In this document: positions 1 to 8,824 of the stretch, piece by piece
How positions within the stretch are numbered: position 1 is the stretch's first letter
Layout: every line of letters starts with the position of its first letter
Assembly: GCA_963810905.1 (NCBI GenBank)
Contig: CAWEPG010000002.1
Span: forward strand, 682,001 to 746,000
Length of the DNA stretch: 64,000 nucleotides
Direction: 5' to 3'
DNA from: CAWBAT01 sp963810905
GTDB lineage: Bacteria > Acidobacteriota > Terriglobia > Versatilivoradales > Versatilivoraceae
Translations under genes and position numbers: made by a program
Notes under the pieces: model-generated
What the model was told of the DNA's origin: nothing
Seen by the model: the letters and a program-made list of their open reading frames with translations, nothing else
Database searches by the model: none

Positions 1-1849
1 TATTCTCCACTGTATTCGCTCGAAAGCGGTAAGTTTTGTCACCCACCTTAAGCTTCAGTTTGTCATCAGTATCAGTTACGTTGACTTTTGTCAGTCTTTC
101 GGTAAACCCCTCTTCAGAAGGCACTGTAGGTGTAAAAGAAACAACATAACCATTCATCCTCAACCTTCCTGTGCAACTTCCAATCGTATGCTGATGAACC
201 ACCGGATATGCTTTAAACTCAAGCTTGTCCAATTCCTGCTTGAGTTCTTGTACAGAAAAAGGAAATCCGTCCTCATGTTCGCTGAGATAGCACAAGGAGG
301 AATAGAACTGCCGAGCTTCGTCATACTTTCCGCTTTTCGTCAATTCATTTGCTTGGGAGACTGCCCTGGCAAAGCATTCCTTTTTCAAAAGCATGGCTTG
401 TGTATCCTGTGGGTCAATGGCCAAGGCTCGTCTACAATATACTAGAACGTTATCTTGAGGAGGCATCACGTAACGGCCAGAAATCATGGCAGATTGTGCC
501 TTCTGAACCCAGGAAATCACCAGATTCTGCTGCTTCGCTGCACTCTCTTCAACGGGCCGCTCAGTGTCCCCATGACTCACGTTGTTAGTGCTTGTGGGTA
601 TCCCAACTGATTGAGCTGGTTCTCGTAGCTGAGGGCTCAGTTGAACTCTTTGAATGCCAGCCTGATCTGGTTGGTGTAGGTCTATTCTAGTTTTGTCAGA
701 ACTGTCTTTGGGTGAGCTCCGTTTTGCTTGCTGAGAATTGTAATCTTGGACCCTCTTTCTCAGCATCAAGGCAAATTCGTTTTTCGGATGCACACTCAAT
801 ATGGCATTACAAGTTGTAACAGCGTCCTGTAATCTTCCTACGTCGAATAGTGCCTGGGCTGTTTCTGTTTTCTCTAAGGTTGCTTGATCGGTCGGCTGAA
901 CACTAACTGGTCTTTGGTTTACTGTACCATTGGTATCTTTTTCTGTAGAAAACTCATGATTTTCAGCTTGAAGAGTGTTCAAGCTAAGGGAAGCTCTTTC
1001 AATTCCATTTTCCGCAAGGTTTGTACTGTGTGGATTGGAGTACCCGCTCGAATTTTCATGGATACTGAACATTGATCGTCTTCGGACATATACGGCGAAT
1101 AGCAGTAAAGCGAAAGCAAGGAGAGCAATGAGTCCCTTTGTCCAATTCATATTAAGAGATCTTCGAGGTTCCGAATTCATTCGAAATTCCATTTCAATGC
1201 CAGGAAACCCAGATTGGGGAGAAATTGCAATTAAGGATTCTGAGTTTATGGGGCCATTCTCTTCAAGATCGAAAGCAAGATTGCCCGGTGTGGAATCCTC
1301 ACTTAACAGCTCTGCACTTGAGGGCTCCGCCTGTTTGGACTCAGCCGACGTTCCATTTGTCACAAGGGATTCGAGAGGATTGGGGCCATGATCCATTGAA
1401 TTTTCCTCGACGCGTCTAGTGGCTGACACATCGTTTCCTTCCGCTATCTTTCTTTGGCAGAGTTCCCGATATTCTCCCAACTTTTGATCATTGGGTTTGA
1501 TTACAGATAGGAAACTCAAAATCCCCTGGCACTCCAGATATTCGCCCTTATTGAAGTGATTCACAGCATCTCGCTCAAGAGATTCAATGTGAATTTTTAA
1601 TTCCTCCCCTAATTGATTAATTCTCAACTGATTATCCCTATAGGAGGTTTCCATCTGCTTTAACAAATTAGAGGCTCTACTCCAGGCCTCTTTCATCTTC
1701 GGATACAGATTCTCAGGTTGTATCTTCCGATCAGAAGCGACAAGATTTACTTGACTCTTCTCGCTGGACTTTTGAAGAAGATTCTCGAGATCTTGCAGAC
1801 TGGATTCGACGTTATTGATTAGATCTTTCAGATCAGAATCGAAAGACAT
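1..1849 (-). CDS. Membrane-anchored helical-repeat (TPR-like) protein, cut by window edge
   Basis: An open frame runs on the minus strand from an ATG at 1849 to the window edge with no stop, at least 616 residues, so the C-terminus is missing. The N-terminal ~200 residues are charged and helical. One clear transmembrane stretch (LIALLAFALLLFAVYV) lies near residues 237-254, followed by Ser/Thr/Asn-rich linker. Two helical-repeat-like stretches follow (ALFDVGRLQDAVTTCNAIL and a later CRRALAIDPQDTQAML), typical of TPR units. Near residue 550 a motif HQHTIGSCTGRL begins a small beta-rich domain that I associate with TPR proteins of Acidobacteriota. Function is unknown; a cytoplasmic N-terminus with exported repeats is an inference from the single membrane segment. 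Codon pattern and lack of stops over 1.8 kb make it a real gene. An AAGG about 9 nt upstream is the only ribosome-site candidate. Confidence 0.8.
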   Translation of the reverse strand, partial: MSFDSDLKDLINNVESSLQDLENLLQKSSEKSQVNLVASDRKIQPENLYPKMKEAWSRASNLLKQMETSYRDNQLRINQLGEELKIHIESLERDAVNHFNKGEYLECQGILSFLSVIKPNDQKLGEYRELCQRKIAEGNDVSATRRVEENSMDHGPNPLESLVTNGTSAESKQAEPSSAELLSEDSTPGNLAFDLEENGPINSESLIAISPQSGFPGIEMEFRMNSEPRRSLNMNWTKGLIALLAFALLLFAVYVRRRSMFSIHENSSGYSNPHSTNLAENGIERASLSLNTLQAENHEFSTEKDTNGTVNQRPVSVQPTDQATLEKTETAQALFDVGRLQDAVTTCNAILSVHPKNEFALMLRKRVQDYNSQQAKRSSPKDSSDKTRIDLHQPDQAGIQRVQLSPQLREPAQSVGIPTSTNNVSHGDTERPVEESAAKQQNLVISWVQKAQSAMISGRYVMPPQDNVLVYCRRALAIDPQDTQAMLLKKECFARAVSQANELTKSGKYDEARQFYSSLCYLSEHEDGFPFSVQELKQELDKLEFKAYPVVHQHTIGSCTGRLRMNGYVVSFTPTVPSEEGFTERLTKVNVTDTDDKLKLKVGDKTYRFRANTVEN

Positions 1850-2351
1850 GGTTTCATACCTTGGGAGGAAGGGAGAGATCCACTCTCAACTTGTTGAGCA
1901 AAAAAAGGGCCATATTGGAAACCCTGCTTTCTCAATACGAAGTTCGTAATTTTAGCCCAAAAAGAGCAACGGATTTCTTCCTTTTTTCCACAAGAAGGCA
2001 AAAGGATTCTTTCCGCTTTTCCACTCAATTACAAAAAAGAAACTCAAAAAGGCTAAGAGAAAACTGAGATAATTCCCTACGGAACTACAAGCCAAGCACG
2101 GAAATAAATGTCAATTGTGATGAATACGCAGTGGTGTGAATTGGCCCTGTTTCAGCGTAAATCAGAACCTAGCCAAGCTCTAATCGGTTTAGGAAAAATG
2201 GAGGACAAATCTTTGTGGGTGGAGATGGAAGCAACCGATGGAACGACCACTGGAAGATGGGGGCAGTATATTCTTGCGTGCGCAAGTGACACCAAAAGTG
2301 ACACCAACTGAAGCGAGGATTTCTTGATTCTGCTGTAAGTGCTTTAGAATG
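1850..2351. other. Intergenic region with a poorly supported small ORF
   Basis: About 500 bases between the edge gene and tRNA-Met. It is A-rich near 1890-2070. A 67-codon frame at 2108-2311 on the plus strand has no recognisable domain. Its end carries two close GTGACACC motifs at 2286-2305, pointing towards the tRNA 3' end. I see no other gene, terminator or RNA here. Confidence 0.4.
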
Positions 2352-2428
2352 TGGTAGCGGGGGGGAGAGTTGAACTCCCGACCTAAGGGTTATGAATCCT
2401 TCGCTCTAACCACCTGAGCTACCCCGCC
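2352..2428 (-). tRNA. tRNA-Met (anticodon CAT)
   Basis: On the minus strand a full cloverleaf starts GGCGGGGTAGCTCAG at 2428 and ends with an encoded CCA at 2352 (77 nt). The acceptor stem GGCGGGG pairs with CCCCGCT, with one G-U. The anticodon loop TTCATAA gives CAT, and the T arm reads TCGGGAGTTCAACTCTCCC-like. The last anticodon-stem pair is an A-C mismatch. CAT could mean elongator Met or the lysidine-modified Ile2; the overall sequence resembles elongator tRNA-Met. It lies about 170 bases downstream of the RNase R stop, on the same strand. Confidence 0.93.
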
Positions 2429-2598
2429 ATAGGGAGAGAGAACCGTCAGGCGAGAAAATCTTAGAAGAGCAGGACAAAAATGTCAAATCCCACCCGTGGA
2501 AAGGCCAACAAAGGGCTCGTTTCTGGAGTGCCGAGTTCTAGGAGGCAGTAACCGGACGGCATTGAGACCAGTTCCGTGGAGCTCAGCCCTCCAAAGGT

Positions 2599-5004
2599 TC
2601 AGCCCTTCAGAACGTTCGTGGAGGAGGGCATCTTCCGCACGACGGACAGATCCACCCGCTGTCGGAAACGATCGATCCGATCCACCCCGACCACTAGCCT
2701 ATCTCCCAATCGATAGACCGTTTTGCTTTTTGGCGCCACCAAGCTGATCGGGCGCTCTTTGTATTGAAAATCTCCTTCCAAGGTCGTGAGCCGCACAAAC
2801 CCCTCGATGAATAGCTCCATTAATTCAACGAACATCCCGTCTTTCATAATGTGAATGACAATCCCTTCAAATTCTTCACCGAGCTTGTCAGCCATGAATT
2901 CCAATTTCTTAAGATTTACCAACTCCCGCTCCGCATCATCAGAACGTCGTTCCATTTCACTGGAATGGGAAGCGATCAAATCCAGTTCTTCCGAGCTATA
3001 AAGAAAAGAGCTACTTGCAGTATCCCCTTCTCCTTTTAGGATTTTCTTTGTGGCCCGCTTGGAGGTTTTCTCTTCGAAGGGTTGCGGCGAAGAGGACTCT
3101 AGCAAAGGCTCGGCCCGAAAAGAAAAACTTCTTGTTGAGGAAGGTCCAGTGCCCGTTGTCCCGAATTGCAGGGTGTTTCTGAGAATGCGATGGACCATCA
3201 AGTCCGGGTAGCGCCGAATCGGTGAAGTAAAGTGAGTATAACAGGCTGACGCCAGCCCAAAATGACCTTTGTTCAGCGGTGAGTAGCAGGCTTGTTTCAA
3301 TGAACGCAGCATGAGGTAGGATAAAATCCGTTCTTCCGGCTTTCCGGAGATCTGATCGACCAGTTTCTGATAGTCCTTGGGGGAGACCCTGATGTTCAGT
3401 CCCTGCAATTCCTGATTTCGCGTAGAAAAGACATCTCTTGGACCTCGGCCTTTCCGTACCCGGTCTTTTAATCTTGGAAGAGGAGCGAGACTTTTTTCCC
3501 CGATCATTCTCCCCAGGCTATATCCGAAACTGTGCGCAATTTCATTAAACTCATAAACCTTCATTGGGTCTGGAGTTTCATGAATTCGATAGAGGGAGGC
3601 AACCTTACGAGTAAACAAATGGTGGGCAACCGTCTCATTGGCAGCTAGCATGAATTCTTCAATAATTCGGTGCGCAATATTTCGTTCGGACTTGAGGATC
3701 CCCACCATTGTGCCCCCTTCATCGAAGGATATAACCGGCTCAGGCAAATCAAAATCAATCGATCCGCGGCTTCGTCGCTTTTCATTCAGGATGAGCGCCA
3801 GCTTCTCCATCTGCTCGAAGTGAGAGATCAGGGTTGGGTATCGGGCTGACTCTTCCGGATCCCGGTCGGCCAGAATCTTGCCGACCGAGGTGTATGTCAT
3901 CCGTTCCTGGCTGCGGATGATCCCGTCATGCAATGAATAATGGAGCGTGTTTCCGGCGCGATCAATCTCTATGAGAATAGAGAAAGTCAACCGATCTAGT
4001 TTCGGCTTCAGGCTGCAAATTCCGTTCGAGAGCTTTTCGGGGAGCATGGGGACAGCACGGTCCGGAAAATAGACCGAGGTCCCTCGCCGCTGCGCTTCGC
4101 GATCGAGTGGAGAATCTTTCCTGATGTAATGGGCTACGTCCGCTATGTGGACGCCGAGCAAGAAATTTCCGTTTTCGAGTATTTCAACATGAACGGCGTC
4201 GTCGAAGTCTTTGGCCGTCTCACCGTCAATAGTCACAATCGGAATTTTCCGGAAATCGGTCCTCTTTTCAATTTCCGACGCGTCTACTGCATCCGGAATA
4301 TCTTCGGCCTGCCTCAGGACTGCTGCTGGAAACTCCACCGGGATCTGGTGTTTCCGTATGATGATTTCGACGTCGATACCGAAATCACCCTTAAATCCGA
4401 GAATCTCGATGATCTTGCCCCGCACCTGGCGATAGCCGTGAGGGAAATGGGTGACTTCGACATTGACGAACGAATCCGGTGGGGCATCCATATTGTCTTC
4501 ATCGCGGATCAATATTTCCTGTTGAATTTTTCGATCGTAAGGAATGACAACGCTTTCCAGCGTGGTCTGCTTAAATTGCCCTACGATCGTCAGATTTTTC
4601 CTTTCTATAATCTTTGTAATCCGACCTGCTGTTCGATTGCCCCGTCTGGACTCTTCCACGCTAACCATGACCTTGTCTCCGTCCATGGCGTCCGACATGT
4701 ACCGCGCCGGAATGAACACATCCCCTTCCAGTTGGGGTATCTTCTTTTCGGGAATTACAAATCCATAACCATCCCGATGTGTCGAGAGTTTACCGATGAC
4801 CAATTGGCTTTCTGCAGGCAGAGTATAACGATTGCCTTTCAATTTGATGAGTGTTCCTGATTTGACCATATCGTGCAGCGTCATCCGCAACTCATGCCGT
4901 TGATCCGATTCGAGGTCAAGTATTCGAATGAGTTGCTTGAAACTAAGCAGACGTGACGGCGCTGACTTCAGTTTTGCCAGGATCTTTTCTTCGGTTGACT
5001 CCAT
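2599..5004 (-). CDS. rnr: Ribonuclease R (RNase II/RNB family 3'-5' exoribonuclease)
   Basis: A processive 3'-5' exoribonuclease of 801 residues that degrades structured RNA, including mRNA fragments and tRNA/rRNA intermediates, in the cytoplasm. Domains in order: an N-terminal winged-helix region (1-70); cold-shock OB folds (from about 72, with GKLSTHRDGYGFVIP and DVFIPARYM); the RNB catalytic domain, with the metal-binding motif IDGETAKDFDDAVHVE near 258-274 and HIADVAHYI after it; and a C-terminal S1 domain from about 710 (GEEFEGIVIHIMKDGMFVEL). A Ser/Lys-rich stretch near 620-680 sits between RNB and S1 as an insertion. Length matches RNase R rather than RNase II. The gene appears intact. 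tRNA-Met follows downstream on the same strand. Confidence 0.95.
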   Translation of the reverse strand: MESTEEKILAKLKSAPSRLLSFKQLIRILDLESDQRHELRMTLHDMVKSGTLIKLKGNRYTLPAESQLVIGKLSTHRDGYGFVIPEKKIPQLEGDVFIPARYMSDAMDGDKVMVSVEESRRGNRTAGRITKIIERKNLTIVGQFKQTTLESVVIPYDRKIQQEILIRDEDNMDAPPDSFVNVEVTHFPHGYRQVRGKIIEILGFKGDFGIDVEIIIRKHQIPVEFPAAVLRQAEDIPDAVDASEIEKRTDFRKIPIVTIDGETAKDFDDAVHVEILENGNFLLGVHIADVAHYIRKDSPLDREAQRRGTSVYFPDRAVPMLPEKLSNGICSLKPKLDRLTFSILIEIDRAGNTLHYSLHDGIIRSQERMTYTSVGKILADRDPEESARYPTLISHFEQMEKLALILNEKRRSRGSIDFDLPEPVISFDEGGTMVGILKSERNIAHRIIEEFMLAANETVAHHLFTRKVASLYRIHETPDPMKVYEFNEIAHSFGYSLGRMIGEKSLAPLPRLKDRVRKGRGPRDVFSTRNQELQGLNIRVSPKDYQKLVDQISGKPEERILSYLMLRSLKQACYSPLNKGHFGLASACYTHFTSPIRRYPDLMVHRILRNTLQFGTTGTGPSSTRSFSFRAEPLLESSSPQPFEEKTSKRATKKILKGEGDTASSSFLYSSEELDLIASHSSEMERRSDDAERELVNLKKLEFMADKLGEEFEGIVIHIMKDGMFVELMELFIEGFVRLTTLEGDFQYKERPISLVAPKSKTVYRLGDRLVVGVDRIDRFRQRVDLSVVRKMPSSTNVLKG

Positions 5005-5284
5005 TGATTTTTCCTTCTGAGCTCATGATCTTTGCTGATGCTTCTATCATGACTCCGTGAATTTGAAAAGAAATGCAAGCAAGCCGGGAAAGTACCGCGC
5101 TTTGCACAAACCGTCTGAATCTTGCATCGAAGAATAAATGGAACAAAGGGGGGAACTCCAGCAGCCCAGCTCATATCTGCAAGGTTGAGGAAGACAAGAT
5201 GGGCAGGCTTCATTGACAATTTCAAATTGATGAAAAAAGAACTCGAACGGATAGGCTATAATCCAGCTATGAGCTCTTTGGGGT

Positions 5285-6544
5285 ATGTTCAGCTCGTTAA
5301 ATCAAACAGAGAATTTCCGCTCGTTGTGGTTTGGACAAATTATTAGTGAATTGGGCGACTGGTTCAATAATGTTGCGGTTCTAGGATTGGCTTTGCATTT
5401 GACCGGGTCCGGCCTGGTCGTCACGGCCATTTTGCTTTGCCGAACGGTTCCTTCCGTTATCTTTGGCCCCTTCGCGGGCGTCTTTACGGATCGACTGAGT
5501 CGCCGGACGCTTCTTCTCGGCTCTGATTACGTTCGGGCTTTACTGGCGCTAGGATTTCTCGTTGTGAATTCTCATGAACGAGTTTGGCTGGCCTATTTTT
5601 TCAGTGCTCTCCTCACCGCCGTGTCCATTTTCTTTTCTACAGCCAAAACCGCAGCCATTCCGGAACTTTGTGACACCAACCAACTCACTCCCGCAAATGC
5701 CTTGACGGGTTCAACTACAGCGGTCTTGCAGATGGCCGGTGGCGCCATCGGTGGTTTTGCGACTCAGTGGTTCGGCTATAATATCGCCTTCCTCCTAAAT
5801 GCCTTTTCATTCTTGGGATCTGCCGCTTTTATCCTGCGTGTGAAATTTCAGGAAAAGGATTCCCAACGGCCTCCCACGGAAGCGCAGCCTGCATCTTCAT
5901 TCTTCAAAGAATTTCATGATGGAATTCTCTATATCTGGAGGAATGCGGTTGTCCTCGGGCTGGTGTTGATTGGCGTTGGATGGGCCACTGGTGGGGGGGC
6001 CGCACAAATACTGTTCAGTGTTTTCGCTGTGGACATCTACCATGCCGGGGATGCCGGCATTGGACTCCTCTACTCGGCGGGTGGTCTCGGGATCATGATC
6101 GGCGCCACAATTGCCAATTTTTACTTTCGTCACCTGACCTTCGTTGTCACGAAATGGGTCATCGGGATTTGTATGGCATTGACCGGAGTCTTTTACAGTA
6201 TTTTCAGCTTCACCCATTTTCTTTCAACCGGTTTTTTTTGGATCGCAGTGAGCCGCGTGACGATGGGAATTACCCATATCATCGCCACCACCTTGTTGAT
6301 GAATATCGTCCCTAGCGAGTTTCGGGGTCGAACGTTTTCAACCAAAGACAGCTTGGTGATCTTTACGATGGTCGTATCTATGCTTCTGGCGGGAGTGGGG
6401 GAACACTATGTGGGCATTCGCGCGATTGCATTGATTGCTGGCATTTTGACGTTCCTAACCGGCGCGGTCTGGCTGATCGCCAACTGGGCAGGCGTCTATC
6501 AGGAAACCGTTGTCGAAGCGGAGTTACCATTGCAGTCACAATAA
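5285..6544 (+). CDS. MFS transporter, EntS/MFS_3-like exporter
   Basis: A 419-residue inner-membrane protein with about 12 hydrophobic segments, of the major facilitator superfamily, likely a proton-driven drug or metabolite exporter. The N-terminus NFRSLWFGQIISELGDWF and the loop FAGVFTDRLSRRTLLLGSD (the MFS motif A between helices 2 and 3) match the branch that includes the enterobactin exporter EntS and macrolide exporters. Helix-rich regions continue to about residue 400, and the C-terminus is short and charged. The substrate cannot be told from sequence. It is divergent from RNase R (280-bp gap) and is followed by a repeat-rich spacer before the pxpA-like gene. No frameshift was seen. 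Confidence 0.88.
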   Translation: MFSSLNQTENFRSLWFGQIISELGDWFNNVAVLGLALHLTGSGLVVTAILLCRTVPSVIFGPFAGVFTDRLSRRTLLLGSDYVRALLALGFLVVNSHERVWLAYFFSALLTAVSIFFSTAKTAAIPELCDTNQLTPANALTGSTTAVLQMAGGAIGGFATQWFGYNIAFLLNAFSFLGSAAFILRVKFQEKDSQRPPTEAQPASSFFKEFHDGILYIWRNAVVLGLVLIGVGWATGGGAAQILFSVFAVDIYHAGDAGIGLLYSAGGLGIMIGATIANFYFRHLTFVVTKWVIGICMALTGVFYSIFSFTHFLSTGFFWIAVSRVTMGITHIIATTLLMNIVPSEFRGRTFSTKDSLVIFTMVVSMLLAGVGEHYVGIRAIALIAGILTFLTGAVWLIANWAGVYQETVVEAELPLQSQ

Positions 6545-6548
6545 TAAG

Positions 6549-6702
6549 AAGTCCAAGGTCGAAGGCCGATAAATAGTCCAAGGTCTAAGGTCGAAAGTCA
6601 AATGTCAAAGTTCAAAAGTCCACGTTTAAAATTCAAATTTAAAATCGTTTCATTCGGCAATCGACAATTGGCCTTCGACATTGGACTTTGGACCTTGGAC
6701 TT
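6549..6702. repeat. Inverted-repeat low-complexity spacer (AAGTCCAAGGTC family)
   Basis: Between the MFS and pxpA-like genes the sequence is built from permuted units such as AAGTCCAAGGTC, AAGGTCGAAAGTC and CTTTGGACCTTGGAC. The left arm 6549-6567 and the right arm 6670-6688 are complementary over 19 bases with one mismatch, so the spacer can fold into a long cruciform. The same kind of sequence continues to about 6750. No coding potential. It looks like a dispersed intergenic element rather than a regulatory site of either neighbour. Confidence 0.7.
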
Positions 6703-6754
6703 TTTGTAATCCTTCGACTTTCGACCTTTGACTATTTTCTGACCTTTCACGTCT

Positions 6755-7519
6755 ATGAAGACTATCGACCTAAATTGCGACTTGGGTGAAGGGACTGGGA
6801 TAGCCAAGTCTGGTGGGGACGCCGCTATTTTCCCCCTTATCTCTTCGGCAAACATTGCTTGCGGTTTCCATGCCGGTGACCCACAGGTGATGCGAGACAG
6901 CGTCTCTTTAGCGCTGCGTCATAGTGTTTCGATTGGAGCTCATCCGGGGACGCAAGACGCGGAGGGTTTTGGCCGACGCGCGATGAATCTAACAACAGAG
7001 GATATCGAAAATCTCTTGCTGTACCAGATCGGCGCACTCGACGCTTTTGCCCGAGCAGCCGGCGGTCAGATTCGCCACATCAAACCCCATGGCTGGATCT
7101 ACAACGAAGCCGCCGTAAATGCGAATTTCGCCCAAGTAATAGCACGTACTGTAAGAAGTTTGAACCCTGAATGGATTCTATTTGGGGCCGCAGGTTCACA
7201 GTTGATTGCGGCAGCCAAGGCTGCCAGGATCCCATTTGCGGAGGAAGCTTTCGCAGACCGAACTTATGAAACCGACGGAACCCTTACCTCAAGGTCGAAA
7301 CCGGGATCCCTCATCACAGATCCTGTTCAGGCGGCCCGGCAATGCATGGAAATCGTTCTCAAGGGAAAGTTGAAAACGATTAGCGGGGCGGAAATTTCCC
7401 TTCATGCCGAAACGATTTGCATTCATGGAGACAATCCCTCGGCATTAACTATCCTGAGACAGATCAGGGAAGAGCTCCTCAAAAACGGATTCCAAATCCA
7501 TCCTCCGCTTGGAATTTGA
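6755..7519 (+). CDS. pxpA: LamB/YcsF family protein, 5-oxoprolinase subunit A-like
   Basis: A 254-residue TIM-barrel-like protein of the LamB/YcsF family. In characterised systems PxpA works with PxpB and PxpC as an ATP-dependent 5-oxoprolinase that opens pyroglutamate to glutamate. Family signatures are seen at the start (IDLNCDLGEG, residues 4-13), at SANIACGFHAGDP (about 30-42), GAHPGTQD (about 66-73) and IKPHGWIYN (about 108-116). The canonical form of the last is KPHGALYN, so this protein departs there. Length fits the family. PxpB/PxpC-like genes are not adjacent, so the partner subunits are either elsewhere or absent. The next gene is convergent. Confidence 0.88.
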   Translation: MKTIDLNCDLGEGTGIAKSGGDAAIFPLISSANIACGFHAGDPQVMRDSVSLALRHSVSIGAHPGTQDAEGFGRRAMNLTTEDIENLLLYQIGALDAFARAAGGQIRHIKPHGWIYNEAAVNANFAQVIARTVRSLNPEWILFGAAGSQLIAAAKAARIPFAEEAFADRTYETDGTLTSRSKPGSLITDPVQAARQCMEIVLKGKLKTISGAEISLHAETICIHGDNPSALTILRQIREELLKNGFQIHPPLGI

Positions 7520-7636
7520 CAAACTATTTCTGAAGGGCCGGGTTCCACGAGGCCGCGTTTGTCATTGTGCACCTTCGGCGCCACATCATCAAATATAGGG
7601 GCCAGGACTTTGGCGGTGTCAGAATCATAAGACCAA

Positions 7637-8677
7637 CTAAGGCAAACCTCCCAAAAAGGAACGTAATTCACGCAGTACATCACTCTCCCTGGTGAGAAAA
7701 ACATAGTGGCCCGCCCCAGGTAAATCAACTAGACGCGCTTCAGGTACTCCGCTCTTGAGGTTCTTAACCCACCTTTCGACATAGGCCATTGTCGCCTTGT
7801 TGAACGCATCGATGGCAGCACGTTCTCTCTCGTCTTTCGGCTTATATTCAGATCGTCGCAGCGGATCATCTATGGATCGGGGGAACTCGAGAAATGCCAA
7901 TACGGGCACTCGAATTCTCGAATAGTCACGCTTTATCTGGCCAGCCCCAATCGCTTTATGAATGCCCGGGGGAGTTTTATAGCCACCCATTGTTCCGTCA
8001 GGATTGCTCAGGTGTGTGTTATGCAACTCGGACTCGGGAAATACGCCCTCCCTGTTTCGCATCTGCCAGCCTCGATATCCTTCAAATGACCTTTGCTCCT
8101 CCTCTGAGGGGGGAGGCTTCCACATTGCAGCGGGTAAACTCTTCGCAAGCTCCATATAAGCAGGATCGCTGGCCGTCCAATCTCTTGGGTCACCAAGGGC
8201 ATCGAGATAAACCAGGCCTGAAAGTTTATCCGAGTGTTGGTTACCGATTGTCGTCATTTCACATCCGGCCATCGAGTGACCTACCAAAACAGGTTTTGTA
8301 ATATGGAGCAAGGCAAGGACCTGAAGAACATCATCTGCCAACCGTTGGTCCTCATAACCCGACGCGGGTTGACTTGAAGCACCAAAGCCGCGTCGCGTGA
8401 TGCCGTAAACATGACAAAAGCCGGTCAGTTTAGGAGCAAAGTCGTCAAATATATGGGCGGTGCAGCCAGAACCGGCGAGCAATACCACTGGACGTCCAGA
8501 ACCACCCCAGTCGAGCACCTCCAGTCGCACGCCATCTTCCACGGTTACGAACTGCACTTGGTGTTTGGACGGGTCTTGCCATGTGGTGGTCTTTTGAGCC
8601 CACGCGATCAGGCAGGTTACAAGTGGTAAGACCACACCGTTAATGACAAAGAATTCCGAGCGTCTCCAATGAGTCAT
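7637..8677 (-). CDS. Secreted alpha/beta-fold hydrolase
   Basis: A serine hydrolase of the alpha/beta-hydrolase fold, 347 residues from the ATG at 8677. That start is preferred because GGAGGGG lies about 4 nt upstream and because the protein then begins with a hydrophobic export signal (MTHWRRSEFFVINGVVLPLVTCLIAWAQ). The open frame extends further upstream to 8824, but that part resembles a different family. Catalytic elements visible: the oxyanion region VVLLAGSGCTAH, the nucleophile elbow GHSMAG near residue 134, and the C-terminal histidine in PGAGHYVF near 321. The substrate is unknown; esterase, epoxide-hydrolase or haloperoxidase-like are all possible. It is convergent with the pxpA-like gene. 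Confidence 0.82.
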   Translation of the reverse strand: MTHWRRSEFFVINGVVLPLVTCLIAWAQKTTTWQDPSKHQVQFVTVEDGVRLEVLDWGGSGRPVVLLAGSGCTAHIFDDFAPKLTGFCHVYGITRRGFGASSQPASGYEDQRLADDVLQVLALLHITKPVLVGHSMAGCEMTTIGNQHSDKLSGLVYLDALGDPRDWTASDPAYMELAKSLPAAMWKPPPSEEEQRSFEGYRGWQMRNREGVFPESELHNTHLSNPDGTMGGYKTPPGIHKAIGAGQIKRDYSRIRVPVLAFLEFPRSIDDPLRRSEYKPKDERERAAIDAFNKATMAYVERWVKNLKSGVPEARLVDLPGAGHYVFLTRESDVLRELRSFLGGLP

Positions 8678-8824
8678 AGATCCCCTCCTCGAAATATATT
8701 TTGCCTTCGCCCCACTTAGCGATGCGGTCGCAAGCATGCCACCTAATCCCATCTTTTCCACAACAGATGAGGGTACTATGACCACAGAGCCCCGCTTTTT
8801 AATGGCCTCATACAGCATGTTCAT
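8678..8824 (-). pseudogene. Remnant of a band-7/SPFH protein C-terminus
   Basis: Upstream of and in frame with the hydrolase, this stretch encodes KKRGSVVIVPSSVVEKMGLG, which resembles the C-terminal tail of slipin/SPFH membrane proteins. There is no SPFH core upstream: the frame ends at 8824. I read it as a fossil fragment fused by chance to the hydrolase frame and not as part of the hydrolase. Confidence 0.45.

Noticed and set aside
2108..2311. 67-codon plus-strand frame pointing at tRNA-Met, with GTGACACC repeats near its end, possibly an integrase tail
   Set aside because: No recombinase motif is visible; position alone, by analogy with the tRNA-Leu island, is not enough.
4129..4860. 243-codon plus-strand frame opposite RNase R
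   Set aside because: It is the exact antisense of the RNB catalytic region; a shadow of the real gene.
6549..6750. CRISPR-like appearance of repeated AAGGTC units
   Set aside because: Units are permuted and irregular, with no constant-length spacers and no cas genes.
7540..7562. GTTCCACGAGGCCG near 7550 resembling 34828
   Set aside because: Only about 18 bases match, with no extended similarity; treated as chance or a minor repeat.
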